Assembly (NCBI GenBank): GCA_937859835.1
Contig: CALMAN010000160.1
Location: 1-47,986, forward strand
Length of the DNA: 47,986 nt
Origin: an uncultured Acidipila sp.
GTDB taxonomy: Bacteria > Acidobacteriota > Terriglobia > Terriglobales > Acidobacteriaceae
Direction: 5' to 3'
In this document: in pieces, positions 45,648-47,986 of the stretch
How positions within the stretch are numbered: position 1 is the first letter of the stretch
Layout of the letters: each line of letters starts with the position of its first letter
Position numbers and translations under genes: made by a program
The notes under the pieces: generated by a model
What the model was told of the DNA's origin: nothing
The model's input: the letters and a program-made list of their open reading frames with translations, nothing else
Database searches by the model: none

Positions 45648-47861
45648 ATGCAGGTTAGGACTACTGGACTTCTTTGTGCGGTCACGGCAGCCGGGACCCT
45701 GGGCGCGCAGACTGCACCTTCCTCGCTCGTCAATGTAACGGACCCACGCTTCGCCTCCGGCTGCCCGACCGCGGCGGATCCACTTGGCCGGCGCGACTCC
45801 ACCTGTGCGATCCGCGCGGCCATCCGCTCAGCGGAAAGCTCCGGCATCCCGGGCGCGGGCTTCCCGGTGCTCTACTTTCCGCACGGCCTGTACAAGGTAG
45901 CGGGCGACGGGTACACTTCGGCGCTCACCATTACCAAGGCGATCAGCATCCAGGGCGATGGCGCGCCCGGCACCGTGATCCTGAACACCAGCGCGCGGGC
46001 GGCAACCCTGACCTACCTGCAGGCAGAAGGCTGCAGCAACAAACCGGGCCCGTGCCCGTTTACCGTGCAGGGGATCACCTTTGCCGGGCAGGGACACGCG
46101 ACCGCGGGCGGCCTCGTCGAGATCGACAGCGCGAACACCGGCTCCATGCGCAACGTAGTGCTCGCGAACACGGGCGGCATCGCGCTGAATCTTCAGGGTT
46201 CGAGCGAGCGCTGGTTTTTTTCCGACATGGAAATCTCTAACGCGCGCTGGCCGGTGGTTCTCGAAGGCGACACCAACGAGGACTACTTCGACCGCGTCAA
46301 CGTGCTCGACGGCGGCGAGGCCGGCGACTACTGCTACAGCGTCAACTGCCCGGGCGGGCAACGGATCGAGCAGGGAGTCTGGCGGCCGGACCCGCACTCG
46401 GCCGTGTACCTGGATGGCGACAACGTGCACTGGACCAACTCTTCAATCAAGAGCACGCACGCCATCGGCGGCATTCGCATGGCCACCACCACCTCCTCTG
46501 TTTCGCACACCTACATTGAGGGCTTTCCATGGGGTGGGCAGCCGCGCACCAATCACTCGATTGCCGCGCCGGGCAAGGGCGAGCTGGGCCACCTGACCGG
46601 GGCCGTGGGCGCGTCGGACCTGGACATCGCCGTCGATGACGCCGGCTGGCAACCCTTGTATGTCAACGACCCTGCACAGGCCCGCATCAACGGCAAGCAC
46701 AGCTATGTGAACGCCTACGGCATCTTTCCCGCCGACTACCTTCCCAACAGCCGCGAACCCAGCCGGGCCGTTCCCGGCATCACGCGCGGCACTGTGGAGA
46801 TCGTCACGGCAGGGGCGTTTTCGGGCGATGGCCGGGCGCACCTGCTGGCCCGCGGCAAGCAGCCGGTTGCCTGGCCCGCGGGCTCGGTGATCGAGCAGGT
46901 TGCCCCCAACGGCTACGGGGTGCTGCGCCTTGAAGAAAACCATCTCAACTCGCTGGATCCCTACTTCAGCCAGCGCTACCCGTCCGGCTGCAACGACACC
47001 GAACAGCAACGGCAGTGGACCAGTTCGCCTTCGGAGCTGTGCGGCGAAATTATCGCCGGCCTGGTTCCGGACGGCTTCATGGTCCCTTTTCCCACGCAGG
47101 ACTATGTGCACGCGAACTTCACCCTGGACGTGGTGGGGAACTCGATCTACACGGGCGGCGCCGAAGCCGATGGGCAGGGCTGGATCAAGATAGCCGGCAA
47201 TGCCACGGTACAGATCGAACAGGGAAATGAACCGCTGCGCACGTTTGTGGATGCGGGCACGGCGCTCCACAGCTATGCCAACGGCTCCACGCGCGTACAG
47301 GTGGTCACCTACGGGGCAGGGGCAAAGCCGGTAGGGGCGCTGGCCTACGTGTACGACCCTTCCGCCGGCGTGCGGTTTTCGCCGCAGGAAGGCTTTTACG
47401 AGGCAGATGTAATGCGGGATGGAGCCCTGGCGCACCAGTACCTGGGCCAGGAGTGCTGGTACAACACGCCCGCCGGAAGCGCGGCACCCGACCGCCGCAG
47501 CTGTGCCGGCCCCGGAGGCGTGACGGGCGGCTTGGCGCGGCTTAGTCCGGCCTCGGTGTCGGGGGCCGGAGCGAGCCAGATCCGCTATGCCCTGCGCGGC
47601 TGGCAGGTCAATCATCTGGAGCCCCGGGGACAGGCGGGTGAGTGCGCAACGCGTGTGCAGGACACCGGCGGGGTGCGCTTCAGCACGGCTGCCGATGCGC
47701 CGCTCCTTGTAAACCTGTCCCCGAACCCTGCCGCGCAGGTCACGGCTACCGGGGCGGTCGAGGCAGCGGGAAACCGGGTCGTCGTCCGGCTGTGCAACAC
47801 CGGGGCCGACCCGGTGCACTGGGAGCTGCCACCGGAGATCACCGTCACACAACTTCCATGA
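45648..47861 (+). CDS. Secreted right-handed beta-helix protein (pectate-lyase-superfamily-like)
   Basis: 737 residues from the ATG at 45648, which has GGAGG four bases upstream; the track's GTG at 45606 lies before this site. A signal peptide ends near TLGAQTAPS. The segment GAGFPVLYFPHGLYKVAGDGYTSALTI and repeated short strands (SIQGDGAPGTVI, NVVLANTGGIALNL) are typical of the pectate-lyase-3/polygalacturonase-like beta-helix. At least 12 Cys suggest disulfides. Catalytic residues of a named GH or PL family are not recognisable. It probably binds or cleaves plant or microbial polysaccharide outside the cell. It follows the tRNA by 160 bases. Confidence 0.82.
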   Translation: MQVRTTGLLCAVTAAGTLGAQTAPSSLVNVTDPRFASGCPTAADPLGRRDSTCAIRAAIRSAESSGIPGAGFPVLYFPHGLYKVAGDGYTSALTITKAISIQGDGAPGTVILNTSARAATLTYLQAEGCSNKPGPCPFTVQGITFAGQGHATAGGLVEIDSANTGSMRNVVLANTGGIALNLQGSSERWFFSDMEISNARWPVVLEGDTNEDYFDRVNVLDGGEAGDYCYSVNCPGGQRIEQGVWRPDPHSAVYLDGDNVHWTNSSIKSTHAIGGIRMATTTSSVSHTYIEGFPWGGQPRTNHSIAAPGKGELGHLTGAVGASDLDIAVDDAGWQPLYVNDPAQARINGKHSYVNAYGIFPADYLPNSREPSRAVPGITRGTVEIVTAGAFSGDGRAHLLARGKQPVAWPAGSVIEQVAPNGYGVLRLEENHLNSLDPYFSQRYPSGCNDTEQQRQWTSSPSELCGEIIAGLVPDGFMVPFPTQDYVHANFTLDVVGNSIYTGGAEADGQGWIKIAGNATVQIEQGNEPLRTFVDAGTALHSYANGSTRVQVVTYGAGAKPVGALAYVYDPSAGVRFSPQEGFYEADVMRDGALAHQYLGQECWYNTPAGSAAPDRRSCAGPGGVTGGLARLSPASVSGAGASQIRYALRGWQVNHLEPRGQAGECATRVQDTGGVRFSTAADAPLLVNLSPNPAAQVTATGAVEAAGNRVVVRLCNTGADPVHWELPPEITVTQLP

Positions 47862-47937
47862 GGGCTGCTCTGGAAGCTCGCCGCTCAGGCTGGCTTGCTT
47901 CGCAGACCAGTGGAGGGGACACGCATCCTACCCCCGT

Positions 47938-47986
47938 ATGAAAACCCTGCAAGGTCCGGCGCTCTTTTTGGCCCAGTTCATGGGAG
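47938..47986 (+). CDS. Sugar phosphate isomerase/epimerase-like protein (5' fragment)
   Basis: Only 16 codons and one base fall in the window: MKTLQGPALFLAQFMG. This opening is strongly reminiscent of xylose-isomerase-like TIM-barrel proteins annotated as sugar phosphate isomerase/epimerase, which typically begin MKT(I/L)KGPAIFLAQFxGD. The call rests on this short segment only. GGAGGGG lies about 22 bases upstream, too far for a normal ribosome site. Confidence 0.55.
   Translation, partial: MKTLQGPALFLAQFMG

Noticed and set aside
45410-45660. Possible integration site at the tRNA-Met gene
   Set aside because: I found no repeat of the tRNA 3' end downstream and no integrase or mobile genes nearby.

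Overview
This is a GC-rich, gene-dense chromosomal segment. It most likely comes from an acidobacterium of the Terriglobia (Acidobacteriaceae-like). The reasons are an Oar-type TonB-dependent receptor with an N-terminal carboxypeptidase-regulatory domain, a NuoI with the Acidobacteria-like opening MSIASNIKGIAKGMSI, PQQ-propeller/cytochrome c fusions, UbiD, KdsB (a Gram-negative outer membrane), and many secreted carbohydrate-active proteins. The assignment rests on family resemblance and no search was run. I see no plasmid, prophage, IS element or CRISPR array.

Layout. 1-5.5 kb (minus strand): 5' part of a TonB-dependent receptor, then a two-gene unit of a Tat-exported multicopper oxidase and a PQQ dehydrogenase-like protein with two cytochrome c domains inserted in its propeller. 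5.6-12.9 kb: housekeeping genes (UbiD-like decarboxylase, molybdopterin-domain protein, orphan NuoI, ABM-domain protein, cobalamin-dependent methionine synthase, glucosaminidase). 13-19.4 kb (minus): a GT84 plus glycoamylase-like glucan synthase that lacks the C-terminal GH94 part, preceded by an ABC exporter. 19.6-21.3 kb (minus): an NmrA-like protein and an SDR dehydrogenase.

21.6-33.8 kb (plus): the most distinctive region, an eleven-gene run with almost no intergenic space. It encodes a CmoB-like methyltransferase, an apparently circularly permuted GH39-like TIM barrel, two NDP-sugar epimerases (one with a four-cysteine insert), a B12-binding radical SAM enzyme, four GT-B-type glycosyltransferases (two of them CgeB-like paralogues), a GT9-like protein and an FAD amine oxidase. 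Five junctions are ATGA or GTGA overlaps. Together these look like the pathway for a methylated or otherwise modified deoxysugar-containing glycan or glycoconjugate whose product I cannot name.

33.7-48 kb: a secreted amidohydrolase, a SRPBCC protein coupled to a zinc alcohol dehydrogenase, an SDR, a GH27 alpha-galactosidase, 2-oxoglutarate dehydrogenase E1, an AraD-type epimerase, a LysR regulator, KdsB, tRNA-Met(CAT), a secreted right-handed beta-helix protein, and the first 16 codons of a sugar isomerase/epimerase-like gene. Carbohydrate handling dominates the window: polymer breakdown outside the cell, glycan assembly inside, and LPS precursor synthesis.
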